A stretch of DNA of 34,018 bases from Thermoplasmata archaeon (GCA_023136265.1 JAGLRN010000038.1:1-34018), one strand, 5' to 3'. Positions 1 through 9,967 are shown, numbered from the stretch's first letter. Numbers and translations: made by a program. The notes: generated by a model not told the origin, from the letters alone.

Positions 1-3000
1 CAGGCTGAGGGTTGTCAGGTCATTCGACACGAGAGGCGAGATGAGATCTTCGACTTGTCCACGAACGCCCAGAGTTTCTGCATTCGTAGTCGACTGCACC
101 TCCAGATCCATCGAGGGCTGCAGAGAATCGGAGATGACCGTGAGGTACACCGCCGCGTAGTTTGCCGGGATGTGCTCATCGGTGGCGAACCAGTCGACCG
201 CTTCCACGACAATGAAGTTCTCTCCGGGCGTCAAGGTCACGGTCCTCTCGAAGCGCCCGTCGCTGTCCACGGGGACTTCTTCGTCCCTGATTGTGATCGT
301 GGAGCCCCTGTCCACCACGCCGCTAATCAGCGTCCTGTCCTCCTGTGTGTGGAACATAGCGGGTTGGTCAACGGAGATCATTGGAGCACTCGAGTCCACG
401 GTGAAATGGAATGTCTGCTGCGCCAGGTTTCCCGCGATGTCGCGTATCGCGAACGTGATGTTGTGGACCCCTTCGGGAATGGCCGCGAGCGGGATGTAGC
501 TCAGCGTCCCGCCCCAGTAACCGTCCTCGTCCTTTGGGCCCGCGTCAAATGGAATCAGCACATTGGCCAGGGACGTGATGTTCACCCCGTCAAACCACAC
601 CTCTGCGCTTTCCAGATCGAGCTCACCTCCCTTGTAGACGGCTGTCTTCGGATCGGAAACCGAGATGCTGAAACCGATGTCCCCTTCCGTTACTTTAATC
701 TGACCAGTGTAGTTGACCATGTTGGTCGATGACTGAATCGTGAAGCCTGTCATCACCGGTGCGACCCTGTCCAGGTTCAGTTCCACCGGCACCAGTACCG
801 TCAGGGGTGCAATGGCGGGTCCGACATAGAGCGCACCAAGCATCTGAGAGTCCTCGGTGCTCCCGGCCAGATTCCACTTCAAGGAAACCTTCGTGATCGT
901 GCCTGCTGGAACGAGGTCTGTCGTCGTTCCCTCGATCTCGAACCCTTCGCCCTGCACGAGGGATATGTCCATGTTGAATGTACCCTCCGACCCGGCAAAG
1001 ACGGAGTAACCGAGGACCTTGATGAGATAGGGTGCTCCCGTCTCGGCCTCATTGATGCCTGCCGTGTCAGGATCGTCTTCTGCCGTTGGTCGGATCAGCC
1101 TGATGTGCTCGTCCGCGTCTGAATCCGCATCCAGTGTAATGAACTCCTCAGGTTGAGCCTCACCATCGGGGATGTTCCCAGTGCCTTTTCCGTCGAGGAA
1201 TATCCCGAGGTCGAGGTCAGGACATACCTTGGCCGTGGTCTCTCGATCGCTCGTGATGTGGACATCGAATATCAGTGCGCTGGGTTTCACCAAGACGATC
1301 TTTGTGTACTTCGCCTTGGACAGGATTTCGTTGAAGCTAGCTCCATCGGTCTTGTCCTGGAAGACTGTCACGTTCTTCAGCTCGACAGGCAGCGCCGGGC
1401 CCGCCGAAACTCCACTGATCCCCTGCCAATCAGTAGCGGAATGGATGTAGACATCCCTATTCCCGCTCAAGTTGTTCGTGCTGATGCTCAGAATCGAGGG
1501 TATGACTTCCATCGTGTTTACATTTCCAGAGACGGTCTCCTCGTGCACCGTTCCGTTCAGCGCGCGGTGTTGGATGGCTATCACATCCAGCCCGCCAATG
1601 ATGGTTGGCGCGACTATCTCCTGGTTCCCGCCCGTCGTTGTGAAAACCGCGGTCGTCTCCTCGCTACCGCCGTAGTTCTTGTAGAACAAGTACGGACCGT
1701 ATCTCGGCACCTCGAACGCCGCGCCGCCGTACTGAGAGAGACCGCCGCGCCCGAAGGCGAATGCGTTTATGTCCGTCATATCATAGTCCCACACGATATC
1801 CAACAGGAACTTCACCGAACCGGGGTTCTTGAATTGTCCCTCGTCCGGGACGTCCACGAAGTAGTATCGCCAATCACCGGACTTCTTGCCGTTCCCGAAT
1901 CCTCCATGGACCATGTTCCCGTACAGGTCGTCTTGCCCAACTGGGAAGCCGCCGAACTGGAACTGAGTCACGTCTGACGGGACATTGACAAGAACGGGGA
2001 TCGTCGTGACATTGTAGTACTCGTAGTCTATCGTTACGTTCGTTCCCGCAGAGAGCAGATTCGTGAAGTAGACTATTCCGGTCTCGGGATACAGGGTGTA
2101 GTCCACCCCTTCCGTTTGGGGCATTCCGTCCCGCCAGACAGTGGCCGTCTTGATCGGCGTCTTGCTCGGGCGGGCGTAGAGTTGTGCCATGTTCTCGTTG
2201 ATGAACGTCTCCTTCTTCTGCCCGACATCTCCTCTAAGATAGATGGCCCCCTCGTAGGAGCCGACAGTGGCGTCGGAGCCGACCGTCATCGTGGCGGTGA
2301 ACGTATCGGAATCGCCTGGAGAACCCAGCGAGTTAAGAGTTAGCGTGTCGGTGGACGTCGAGAGCCAGTTCCAATCCTGCTTCTTGTAGAAGTCCAGAGC
2401 CACTTTGAAATGGACATCCGGGGCCCCTGGCTTTCCCGCCTGGATTCCGGGTCTCACGCCAATGACGAGTCCGTCGTGGGTTCTCTGCGCGGGGTTGTGT
2501 ATCCTCCCCTCATAGATGTTGGCATCGGGATAGGCTATCAGCATTCGATTCAGGTCGTTGTAGCTGGCGACTGCGGGATTGGCCATCCCACCTCCCCGCC
2601 AGGTCCAGTCGTAGATGTCAAGGAAGTAGCTCTTGTCCGTCGTGCCGTCCAAATTGGTATCAAGAAGGCTTTGGTTCGTGTATACAGTGACCTTAAGGAG
2701 GTCCGTCTCCAGCCAGTTCGTGACGCTGATGTCGGCAATCTTCATCCCAAACGAATCATAGACGCCCGGATCCTCCATCTGGAAGACGTTCATCATCCTG
2801 ATGACCGTCCACACGGCCTCGTTCTCTGACCCTGTCGTGAAGCTGTAGTTCACCGTGTCGATCCTCTTGAAGACCGCGTCCGATATCAGAACTTCCTCCC
2901 CACCGGTGGAATTGTGATTCGTCACGAGGAAGTCCTGGGTGTCTGTCTCGTCCGCCCGAATGAGACGAGGGAACGCCTCATACTTCGTCCCCTTGTAGTC

Positions 3001-6000
3001 ACCCGGGACCCAGAAATTGGGGGAAACCACGAAGCCGTCCTCGTCGTGAGCGATCTTCGTCGCCCTGTCAGCATTGGTCCGGCCAGCGCCCTGGGACAGA
3101 ACGTCGTAGCTCAGGTCGTCCGCGCTACTCATGAGAATGGACTGCGCGGTCGTGGCATCTGGAAACACACCGTGCCTGTGCTTGTAGGCTTGATATATCA
3201 GTGCTAGGATTGAGGCGGTGCAGGGCGAGGCGAGACTTGTGCCGGCCCAGAGATCCGTGGCTCTTGTCCCGTCGTAGGGCCTGTACTGGACCTGGTTCAA
3301 CGGTGTGGCCCCAAAGGCCATTCTGCCGTTCGTCACGACGTCGGGCTCCGGCCTGCCCAGCGCGCTCGGACCTCTGCCGGACTCGGTGGCAATCTCACCG
3401 AAATTGGGGTTCATCCCGTTCTCCAGCCCTGATATCCGCCTGTACTGGAAGTCCGTCGAAGACCCCACAGAGACAACCCCCGTGGACGTGGCGGGAGTCG
3501 TGACCGTGCCGTATCCATGACCCGCGTTGCCGGCCGAGACTGTGAACACGACCTTGTTATCTCCCCTATTATTCACCAACCAGTCAAGGAACCGCGACCA
3601 GAAGTCGAGACCCGCCTCGTACGTGCCAGGGAATCCAAAACTGTTCGAGACGATGTTCGCCTCATCCCCCGTGTTCGGTTCTCCATCGTAACCTTCGATG
3701 GCGAAGAGCCATCCCTCGATGTAGCTTCCATAGTAGATGTTCGCGATGGGCAGGATCTCGGCCTCGGGGGCAAAGCCCATGACCTGAGGCTCCGACGGCT
3801 CGTCCATTCGCGAATCGTCGAAGAACGTGCTGATCCCCCTGCCCACGATGCTCGAGGCTATGAGCGTCCCGTGACTGAAGTCGAGGTCGAGTGCGCCCAT
3901 GAAGGCAATCAACGTCCCGTTCTCAGGGATTACCTGTTGCTCGATCAGACCGTTGCGCTTGACGTAGACATCGGAGTACGGAATCGGAACTCGTATCAGA
4001 GTCTGGTTCCCAGCGTCCCAGTAGTTCTGAGCTATGAAGTAGACAATGCCGCCAGAGACGTCGGCAATCCCGTCCCCGGTGTTCCATCTCGTGTAGTCGA
4101 GCGAACCTATCGTGTGCTCCGAGAGATCCGCCCTTGAGACCAGGTCATCGAACGGAGCGGTCAGATATTCCCAGAGCTTCACCTTCCTATCCTGACCGCC
4201 GGTCACAATCCACGTGGCGTTCGGGGCGAAATCCGCGCCCCCGACCCACCTCTTCGTCAGTTCCCCGCTCACGAGCTCGTCGTGTGCTCCCGTGACGCGG
4301 ACCTTGTACGTGTAGTTGTTAAGGTACGTCACATCCCAGAGAACGAGCGTCATATCGTTCACGAAAGTGGCATTCGAAGTCGTCAGAAGCAGCGTTCCAT
4401 CAGATGACCAGGAGACATCCATAATCATCTTGGCCAGGCCGTGGGCGTACTCCGGGCTGCCCTCCGCGGGCCCCACGACGTTCCTCACGATGAGCGCCCC
4501 ATTCCCATCGGCGATCGCAAGGCGCGTCCCGTTGGGATTGAATGCAATCGCAGTGGGCGAAGAGTAGCTGAAGCTCCTTATGAGAGTCCCGCCCGAGTCG
4601 TGTATCAGGATTGTGTCGTCGAGAGATGCTGACGCGATCCGGTCCAGGAAGGACCAGTCAACGGACGTCACTTCGTCCGTGTACGCCGTCAAGTCTATGG
4701 ACGTTTCACTCGCGATGTCCCACACCTTGACCGTTCCGTCCAGCGAGCCAGAAACCAGCTCATTGCCTGATGGAGCCCAGGCGATGGATTTCACACCTGA
4801 TGCATGTCCGGCAAGGATCTTCTCGATCTTCTCGGTTGCGGTGTTCCAGATGACCACGTTGTTGTCACCATTGCCTGAACGATCGTCATACGCGGCCGCG
4901 AGACGGTTCGCATCAGTCGGTGACCACTGCACGTCCCTGACCCTTCCCATGTGAGCGTTCAGATAGGAGAGCGTTGACCCGTCGGCGGCGTCCCACACGA
5001 TGACTGTATGGTCGAGGGAACCCGATGCGATCCTGGTGCCGTCGGGCGACCAATCGACGGATGACACGCCCATGATTGGATCGAAGAAGTCCGCAAGACA
5101 CGTCTCATCGTAGATAGTGCCCTGACCGATCCAGTCCATGGGATGCCAAACCATGTTCGCATCGTACTTGCCCAGCTTCTTGATCGGCTTGTCGTTCTGG
5201 AAATCCTTGTTGTGGTCAAGGTCCACGTACACGGTGTCGTAGACGTGAGGCTGGGCTTCATCGACGACCAGGACCCTGGAGAGTGGGTAGTTCTCATCGG
5301 GATGATCGCCAAAGAGGTAGTCGCCGCTCTTGCTCGTATTCGTCACAATGTACTCGAGAGGCCACGAGAAGTCGGTGTTGGGCCTACCCTCGACTGTATC
5401 GTCGGGTCTCGTGTACGTATGTCGCCAGAATCCCCTGCCGACGACTGTGAACGCCGACAGTGTCGTGATGCTGGTGTCCCACTCCGGCTTCGTGAAGTCC
5501 ACGTTCACATCACTATAGACGGTGTCCATGGCATGCGAAGCGTTCACACCGCACGAGAAGAGCTGCACGGATATCTCGGCGGGGTCTCCGATGTACTTCT
5601 TGGGGATGCTGAACTCAACGAACGCCTCCTGGAGCTCGAAGTCCCATCCGCTGTATGAGATGTTTCCCCTGATCGACTCCTCAGTGATGTTTATGCCGCC
5701 GTCCCATATGGAACCGTCCCATTTGTATACGGTCGCGTTCTCGATGGTGTCGTTCTTGTCCCAGCGCCCCTTTGGCTGGAGTCCGTTGTGGGTCATATAG
5801 ACCGCGAACTCCGGAGCGTGCTCAGCTACGGCGTTGATGTACTTGTCTGCGGGGTCGTCGTCCGCTCCGCCCAGTGTCGTGTTTATGTAGAGCCCGAAGG
5901 ACACGTTCGTCTGGTTTGTGAGCGTATTGAAACCGAAGTACCAGTTGAACTTGTCCTGGGCAACGTACAGCGAGAACAGATTGAAATCATTCCCCTCGTC

Positions 6001-6897
6001 GGCGGGAATCGGAGGGACCAATGTAATGTCGGAGTTCGAATCGGTCGCAACGAGCTCGCTGCCATCGGTCCAGAAGTCGTTCCTACCATCGATCCTGACC
6101 GTGTGCGTCACGTTTCTATCCGTGGAAGTGGTGTTCGCAAACCACGATTCCGTGGCATCCGTGGCATATGGAGAGCCTCCATTCAAGATGTAAGAGGCGA
6201 GAGAAGCGGGGTCATACGCCATGGGCCATCCATCATAGTACTGCAGGTGGGGTCTGTCCGCGAGTATCTCGGGATCCACAACTGAGACATCGAACCGCAT
6301 GGCTTTTGCGAAAAGCTCGGGATGTGCGAAGTCAACGCCATCATCGATGACGGCAATCTTGACACCGGTTCCATTCCACCCCCTATCCCAAGCGGCCTGA
6401 ACGCCATGATTGACGGAGGAATTCAGGTTGCTAGGAGCCGCGCCGCCGTCAGAAGAGAACGTGTCGATGCTTTCGGCTCGATGGGGCTCGGGAGGGAGGT
6501 ACTTGAGAACGGACAATGTTGAGGGCAGGGAAGCCACCTCATCGATGGCAAGCCCTGGAATTTCAAGAACGGGGAAAGCCAGGCCGTTCCAGTCAGAAGT
6601 CCCGACGAGCCCGTTGTACTCGAACTTCTCTAACGTCCTTGCTAGTTCCGCCACGTCAGATGTCACTATGACGACGTTCTGCATGGCCTTAGAGTTCCTT
6701 GCGAAGTCCAGTGCAGAATCGACGTTGAGCAAGAGGTCTTCATCAAGCTGCTCAGCAGTCTCGGAAGAGCGTGTCGTCTCAACTTCCTCGAACAGCGCAG
6801 ATTCCGGGGCGTTCTCCTCATACGGAGCGGTCAGAATCCCGGAAATCAGCAACACCCACACCAATAGTGCGCAGACCGCACTTTGCCCGAATCTCAT
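1..6897 (-). CDS. Giant secreted subtilisin-family (S8) protease with nested WD40 propeller, 3' end outside window
   Basis: The minus frame is open from the ATG at 6897 to the window edge: 2299 codons, no stop. A signal peptide covers about residues 1-23 and a propeptide-like region follows. The S8 catalytic residues are visible: D185 (VIDDGVD), H1009 (SHGTLIAS), oxyanion N1124 (SAGNAGHG) and S1221 (GTSLASP). In ordinary subtilisins Asp and His are about 30 residues apart; here 824 residues separate them. That insert holds a beta-sandwich resembling CBM9/DOMON modules (about 255-440), a VDLDHNKDF-type acidic segment, and seven WD40 repeats (about 600-912) with blade ends such as VIVWD, VKVWD and VKLWE. 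After the protease come long beta-rich and Ig-like segments, including an Ig-like unit near 1-550 nt. NxS/T sequons are frequent. A GAGGAGG ribosome-binding site fixes the start. Probably an exported or surface-attached protease; any anchor lies beyond the edge. The S8 assignment is firm, the substrate unknown. Confidence 0.9.
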   Translation of the reverse strand, partial: MRFGQSAVCALLVWVLLISGILTAPYEENAPESALFEEVETTRSSETAEQLDEDLLLNVDSALDFARNSKAMQNVVIVTSDVAELARTLEKFEYNGLVGTSDWNGLAFPVLEIPGLAIDEVASLPSTLSVLKYLPPEPHRAESIDTFSSDGGAAPSNLNSSVNHGVQAAWDRGWNGTGVKIAVIDDGVDFAHPELFAKAMRFDVSVVDPEILADRPHLQYYDGWPMAYDPASLASYILNGGSPYATDATESWFANTTSTDRNVTHTVRIDGRNDFWTDGSELVATDSNSDITLVPPIPADEGNDFNLFSLYVAQDKFNWYFGFNTLTNQTNVSFGLYINTTLGGADDDPADKYINAVAEHAPEFAVYMTHNGLQPKGRWDKNDTIENATVYKWDGSIWDGGINITEESIRGNISYSGWDFELQEAFVEFSIPKKYIGDPAEISVQLFSCGVNASHAMDTVYSDVNVDFTKPEWDTSITTLSAFTVVGRGFWRHTYTRPDDTVEGRPNTDFSWPLEYIVTNTSKSGDYLFGDHPDENYPLSRVLVVDEAQPHVYDTVYVDLDHNKDFQNDKPIKKLGKYDANMVWHPMDWIGQGTIYDETCLADFFDPIMGVSSVDWSPDGTRIASGSLDHTVIVWDAADGSTLSYLNAHMGRVRDVQWSPTDANRLAAAYDDRSGNGDNNVVIWNTATEKIEKILAGHASGVKSIAWAPSGNELVSGSLDGTVKVWDIASETSIDLTAYTDEVTSVDWSFLDRIASASLDDTILIHDSGGTLIRSFSYSSPTAIAFNPNGTRLAIADGNGALIVRNVVGPAEGSPEYAHGLAKMIMDVSWSSDGTLLLTTSNATFVNDMTLVLWDVTYLNNYTYKVRVTGAHDELVSGELTKRWVGGADFAPNATWIVTGGQDRKVKLWEYLTAPFDDLVSRADLSEHTIGSLDYTRWNTGDGIADVSGGIVYFIAQNYWDAGNQTLIRVPIPYSDVYVKRNGLIEQQVIPENGTLIAFMGALDLDFSHGTLIASSIVGRGISTFFDDSRMDEPSEPQVMGFAPEAEILPIANIYYGSYIEGWLFAIEGYDGEPNTGDEANIVSNSFGFPGTYEAGLDFWSRFLDWLVNNRGDNKVVFTVSAGNAGHGYGTVTTPATSTGVVSVGSSTDFQYRRISGLENGMNPNFGEIATESGRGPSALGRPEPDVVTNGRMAFGATPLNQVQYRPYDGTRATDLWAGTSLASPCTASILALIYQAYKHRHGVFPDATTAQSILMSSADDLSYDVLSQGAGRTNADRATKIAHDEDGFVVSPNFWVPGDYKGTKYEAFPRLIRADETDTQDFLVTNHNSTGGEEVLISDAVFKRIDTVNYSFTTGSENEAVWTVIRMMNVFQMEDPGVYDSFGMKIADISVTNWLETDLLKVTVYTNQSLLDTNLDGTTDKSYFLDIYDWTWRGGGMANPAVASYNDLNRMLIAYPDANIYEGRIHNPAQRTHDGLVIGVRPGIQAGKPGAPDVHFKVALDFYKKQDWNWLSTSTDTLTLNSLGSPGDSDTFTATMTVGSDATVGSYEGAIYLRGDVGQKKETFINENMAQLYARPSKTPIKTATVWRDGMPQTEGVDYTLYPETGIVYFTNLLSAGTNVTIDYEYYNVTTIPVLVNVPSDVTQFQFGGFPVGQDDLYGNMVHGGFGNGKKSGDWRYYFVDVPDEGQFKNPGSVKFLLDIVWDYDMTDINAFAFGRGGLSQYGGAAFEVPRYGPYLFYKNYGGSEETTAVFTTTGGNQEIVAPTIIGGLDVIAIQHRALNGTVHEETVSGNVNTMEVIPSILSISTNNLSGNRDVYIHSATDWQGISGVSAGPALPVELKNVTVFQDKTDGASFNEILSKAKYTKIVLVKPSALIFDVHITSDRETTAKVCPDLDLGIFLDGKGTGNIPDGEAQPEEFITLDADSDADEHIRLIRPTAEDDPDTAGINEAETGAPYLIKVLGYSVFAGSEGTFNMDISLVQGEGFEIEGTTTDLVPAGTITKVSLKWNLAGSTEDSQMLGALYVGPAIAPLTVLVPVELNLDRVAPVMTGFTIQSSTNMVNYTGQIKVTEGDIGFSISVSDPKTAVYKGGELDLESAEVWFDGVNITSLANVLIPFDAGPKDEDGYWGGTLSYIPLAAIPEGVHNITFAIRDIAGNLAQQTFHFTVDSSAPMISVDQPAMFHTQEDRTLISGVVDRGSTITIRDEEVPVDSDGRFERTVTLTPGENFIVVEAVDWFATDEHIPANYAAVYLTVISDSLQPSMDLEVQSTTNAETLGVRGQVEDLISPLVSNDLTTLSL
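4160..5100 (-). other. Seven-bladed WD40 beta-propeller region inside the protease gene
   Basis: Seven successive repeats can be read in the protease frame. Each has a hydrophobic-Asp-hydrophobic-Trp/Phe strand, a Pro/Ser-Asn/Asp-Gly turn, and a final strand ending in WD, WN, HD, RN or WE. Good examples are SSVDWSPDGTRIASGSLD with VIVWD, and VKSIAWAPSGNELVSGSLD with VKVWD. Blades four and five are the most degenerate. Seven is the canonical count for a closed propeller, so this looks like a whole domain inserted at one point of the subtilisin fold. Confidence 0.85.
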
Positions 6898-6903
6898 CTC
6901 ATT

Positions 6904-6910
6904 CCTCCTC
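6904..6910 (-). promoter_or_regulatory. Shine-Dalgarno site of the giant protease
   Basis: The minus strand reads GAGGAGG, six bases before the ATG at 6897. It is one of the strongest ribosome-binding sites in the window and confirms the start that gives a proper signal peptide. Confidence 0.75.
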
Positions 6911-6957
6911 AATTAGCCAGTGTGAGAACGAACTACAATCATCATATAATCCTCGGG

Positions 6958-6965
6958 TATTTATA
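6958..6965 (-). promoter_or_regulatory. TATA box for the giant protease
   Basis: TATAAATA on the minus strand is a near-consensus archaeal TATA box. It predicts transcription starting around 6935 and a leader of about 38 nt that includes the ribosome-binding site. Confidence 0.6.
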
Positions 6966-7080
6966 GCTAATCGAGTGGGGCGACCGTCATCCAGATGCCT
7001 CAGGCGGACCTATTGGAAAACCTAAAATAGCCTCCCATACTTCAGACGGGTTGGCTTCTCACACAGATGGAAGGAGCATA

Positions 7081-8295
7081 ATGGCACTCGAGATATTCGA
7101 CAGCAAGATCGGCGCTCTCAAGGAGTTCCATCCCGTGGATCCAGAGATCGTGAGGATGTACGTCTGCGGGCCTACGGTCTATACCGACGCCCACATTGGA
7201 CACGCCAGGTCCTACGTCTCTTTCGATGTGATGAGAAGATACCTCGAGTTCAAGGGCTATCGGGTCAGGATGGTGATCAACATCACAGACCTGGATGATG
7301 TCATAGATCAGAGGGCGGCCAGTCTCGGGGAGAAGCCGGAAGCCCTCGCGGCCCGCTACGAGAAACGATTCCTTGAGGACCTTCGGACACTGAACGTGAG
7401 GCCCTCATACGCCAATCCGAGAGTCTCCGAGAACGTCCCCGCCATGATCGGCATCATCGAGAAGCTCAACGAGGAAGGGTACGTCTATGAAGTGGACGGA
7501 AACCACTACTTCCGGACGACTCTTCCGGGCGGATACGGTCAGCTCACTCACGAACGTCCTGAGGATCTCCTCGCGGATGAACCGATGATGGAGGACCGAG
7601 AGAACCCGTTCGACTTCTTGATCTGGAAGAAGAGCAAGGAAGACATGGCTTCCTGGGACTCCTCTCTGGGTGAAGGCAGACCTGGCTGGCACATACAGTG
7701 CTATGGGATAATGAGGGGAGCGCTCGGAGACAGCATCGACATCCACGGTGGCGGCGAGGACCTCAAGTTCCCACACCACGAGAGCAACATCCTGATCTCT
7801 GTCGCCCACAAGGGAAAGGACTCGACCGGCTATCATGTTCACAACGGTTTCGTGACCCTTGGGAAGGAGAAGATGTCCAAGTCCTTGGGCAACTTCGTAC
7901 GGCTGAGGGACGTGTTTGAGCGGTTCGGCGGCTCCGTGGTTCGCTTCTATCTCCTCCGCTCTCACTACAGAGAGACCATCGACTATGATGAGGATGACAT
8001 CGAGAAAGCTCAACAAGATCTGGACCTGATTCTTGGATTCGAGAGGGACCTCAAGGGAGTGGAAAAGGATGGAGAGCCAAGAGGCTCCGTGGAAGAGGAG
8101 ATCGCCCGCCACAGGAAGACGTTCATGGCCTCGATGGACAACGATTTCGACACTCCGGGGGCCATCACGGCATTGCTGGACTTCGCCGTTTGTGCGAAGA
8201 CGTCACCAGACGATCTGAGGGCGACCGAGGCAAGGCTCGCACTGGGAGTCCTCAACGAGGCAGACAGCATACTCGGGCTTACTGGTGCAGACTGA
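7081..8295 (+). CDS. cysS: Cysteinyl-tRNA synthetase
   Basis: Class I aminoacyl-tRNA synthetase that charges tRNA-Cys in the cytoplasm. From the ATG at 7081 it is 404 aa, somewhat short for the family (about 460), mainly at the C-terminal anticodon-binding end. Visible motifs are CGPTVY with C29, the HIGH signature (38-41) and KMSKS (264-268). Zinc ligands C29, C207 and H232 match those known in the E. coli enzyme, but the position of the fourth ligand (Glu in HHENE) reads HHESN, so it is Asn here. The start has a GGAAGGAG site at 7069-7076; an upstream in-frame start at 7051 would add ten non-conserved residues. A TATA-like CCTAAAATA at 7021-7029 precedes it. MshC-type ligases are related, but family context favours CysRS. 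Confidence 0.95.
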   Translation: MALEIFDSKIGALKEFHPVDPEIVRMYVCGPTVYTDAHIGHARSYVSFDVMRRYLEFKGYRVRMVINITDLDDVIDQRAASLGEKPEALAARYEKRFLEDLRTLNVRPSYANPRVSENVPAMIGIIEKLNEEGYVYEVDGNHYFRTTLPGGYGQLTHERPEDLLADEPMMEDRENPFDFLIWKKSKEDMASWDSSLGEGRPGWHIQCYGIMRGALGDSIDIHGGGEDLKFPHHESNILISVAHKGKDSTGYHVHNGFVTLGKEKMSKSLGNFVRLRDVFERFGGSVVRFYLLRSHYRETIDYDEDDIEKAQQDLDLILGFERDLKGVEKDGEPRGSVEEEIARHRKTFMASMDNDFDTPGAITALLDFAVCAKTSPDDLRATEARLALGVLNEADSILGLTGAD

Positions 8296-8342
8296 AATCT
8301 ATTTAAACGAAGATGGCATTAGTGCGAGGGCAAGGTGTTGGA

Positions 8343-8738
8343 TTGGTTGAGTTCAAGGCTGTAATCGCGGACCCGAAGAAGGGGATAAGCTACTCCACAA
8401 CGATTGGGGGACATCAGGCGAACTCCCTCATCGGAAAAAAGATTGGAGAGGAGATTGACGGCATTTTCGTTGACCTTCCGGGATACAAGCTCAAGATCAC
8501 AGGTGGATCGGACAAGACCGGAACGCCTATGAGGAGGGACATCCCGGGCGGAAGGAGGAAGAGGGTTCTTACCACGAAGGGCGTCGGATTCAAGCCGAAG
8601 GACAAGGGCGTGAGAAGACGGAAGACGTTCCGCGGGAACGCGATCTCCCAGGAGATATCACAGCTCAACCTGCGGGTGACGAAGAGGGGTCCCCGATCGA
8701 TTAAGGACAGTCTGAAGGCAAGAGAGGCCACGGAATGA
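8343..8738 (+). CDS. rps6e: 30S ribosomal protein S6e
   Basis: Small-subunit ribosomal protein of the archaeal/eukaryal S6e family. Diagnostic segments are [36 protein letters not shown], the basic RRRKTFRGN stretch and [10 protein letters not shown] prefer the TTG at 8343. It gives [14 protein letters not shown], the usual family N-terminus, and has AGGTG about six bases upstream, and the TATA-like CTATTTAAA at 8299-8307 would start transcription near 8330. The ATG at 8313 would add ten residues (MALVRGQGVG) and would lie upstream of that predicted start, though it remains possible if the gene is read through from cysS. The stop overlaps the aIF2 gamma start by 4 bp, which suggests coupled translation. 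Length from the TTG is 131 aa. Confidence 0.93.
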   Translation: MVEFKAVIADPKKGISYSTTIGGHQANSLIGKKIGEEIDGIFVDLPGYKLKITGGSDKTGTPMRRDIPGGRRKRVLTTKGVGFKPKDKGVRRRKTFRGNAISQEISQLNLRVTKRGPRSIKDSLKAREATE

Positions 8739-9967
8739 ATGTCCCCGTCCAGCCCGAGGCGAACATAGGGATGATCGGTCACGTTGACCATGGAAAGACA
8801 ACCCTCACGAAGATGCTCACAGGGGAGTGGACGGACAGGCACTCTGAGGAGATCAAGAGGGGGATCTCCATCAGGCTCGGATATGCTGACGCTTCATTCT
8901 TCAAATGCCCGGACTGCCCGGAGCCCGAGTGCTACTCCGTGGAGCCAGAGTGCCCCAAGTGCGGGACAAAGGGAGAGTTCCTTAGGGCCGTGAGCTTTGT
9001 TGACTCTCCCGGACACGAGACGCTGATGGCGACCATGCTCTCAGGAGCCGCGATAATGGACGGCGCACTGCTTCTCATCGCTGCCAACGAGGAATGCCCT
9101 CAGCCGCAGACGAAGGAGCATCTGATGGGGTTGACCATCACCGGTGTCGAGAACATAGTGATCGTCCAAAACAAGATGGACATCGTCGACCAGGAGAGGA
9201 ATCGAGAGAGCTACGACGAGATCCGAGCCTTCATTGACGGAACGATAGCTGAGAATTCGCCAATCATACCACTCTCTGCCCACCATCACGTAAACATCGA
9301 CGTCCTCATAATGGAGATAGAGAAGAGAATACCCACTGCGGACAGGGATCTCGACGCATCTCCGAAGATGTATGTGGCCAGATCATTCGACATAAACGTC
9401 CCTGGGACACCCCCGAAGAAGCTCCGAGGCGGAGTCATAGGTGGTTCCCTGATGCAGGGGAGAATAAAGGTCGGCGACGACATCTTCATCACTCCGGGCT
9501 TCAAGCGAGAGGTCTCTGATGAGATGGTTTGGGATGCGATCAGGAGCAAGGTGACCTCTCTCGTCTCTGGCGGCGCGCAGAGGGATGAGGTCGGACCGGG
9601 TGGATTGATAGCGGTGGGTACGGAACTCGACCCATCGCTGGTGAAGTCCGACTCGTTGACAGGAAGGGTCGCGGGGGCGGAAGAGGCACTTCCAGACGTG
9701 CTGAATTCCCTGACTCTGGAGATAAACCTCCTTGAGCGGGTGGTCGGCGCGGCGGAAGAGTTGGAGGTTGACAACGTCAAGACCAACGAACCTCTGATGC
9801 TAAACGTGGGAACCGCCACGACCGTGGGCATCGTGACAAGCGCCCGAGAACAGCTCAGTGATATCGCGCTCAAGATTCCGATAAGCGCGGAATCCGGCCA
9901 GCGCATTGCTATTTCCCGGAGGATAGACGGGAGATGGCGCTTGATAGGATATGGAATCATACAGTGA
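8735..9967 (+). CDS. eif2g: Translation initiation factor 2 subunit gamma (aIF2 gamma)
   Basis: GTPase core of the heterotrimeric aIF2 that brings initiator Met-tRNA to the small ribosomal subunit; 410 aa, full family length. The GTP-binding motifs are GHVDHGKTT (G1), DSPGH (G3) and NKMD (G4). A four-cysteine zinc knuckle (CPDC, then CPKC) is inserted in the G domain as is typical of gamma subunits, followed by two beta-barrel domains ending in [10 protein letters not shown]. The ATG overlaps the S6e stop by 4 bp. Linkage of S6e with aIF2 gamma is common in archaea, so this is a conserved translation operon. Confidence 0.97.
   Translation: MNVPVQPEANIGMIGHVDHGKTTLTKMLTGEWTDRHSEEIKRGISIRLGYADASFFKCPDCPEPECYSVEPECPKCGTKGEFLRAVSFVDSPGHETLMATMLSGAAIMDGALLLIAANEECPQPQTKEHLMGLTITGVENIVIVQNKMDIVDQERNRESYDEIRAFIDGTIAENSPIIPLSAHHHVNIDVLIMEIEKRIPTADRDLDASPKMYVARSFDINVPGTPPKKLRGGVIGGSLMQGRIKVGDDIFITPGFKREVSDEMVWDAIRSKVTSLVSGGAQRDEVGPGGLIAVGTELDPSLVKSDSLTGRVAGAEEALPDVLNSLTLEINLLERVVGAAEELEVDNVKTNEPLMLNVGTATTVGIVTSAREQLSDIALKIPISAESGQRIAISRRIDGRWRLIGYGIIQ

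Noticed and set aside
55-6916. Many plus-strand open frames of 60-275 aa across the left 6.9 kb
   Set aside because: They lie antisense to one continuous minus-strand reading frame of 2299 codons with clear protease and WD40 motifs; the plus frames show no recognisable protein.
7405-8112. 235-aa minus-strand open frame within cysS
   Set aside because: Antisense shadow of a gene with intact HIGH and KMSKS motifs.
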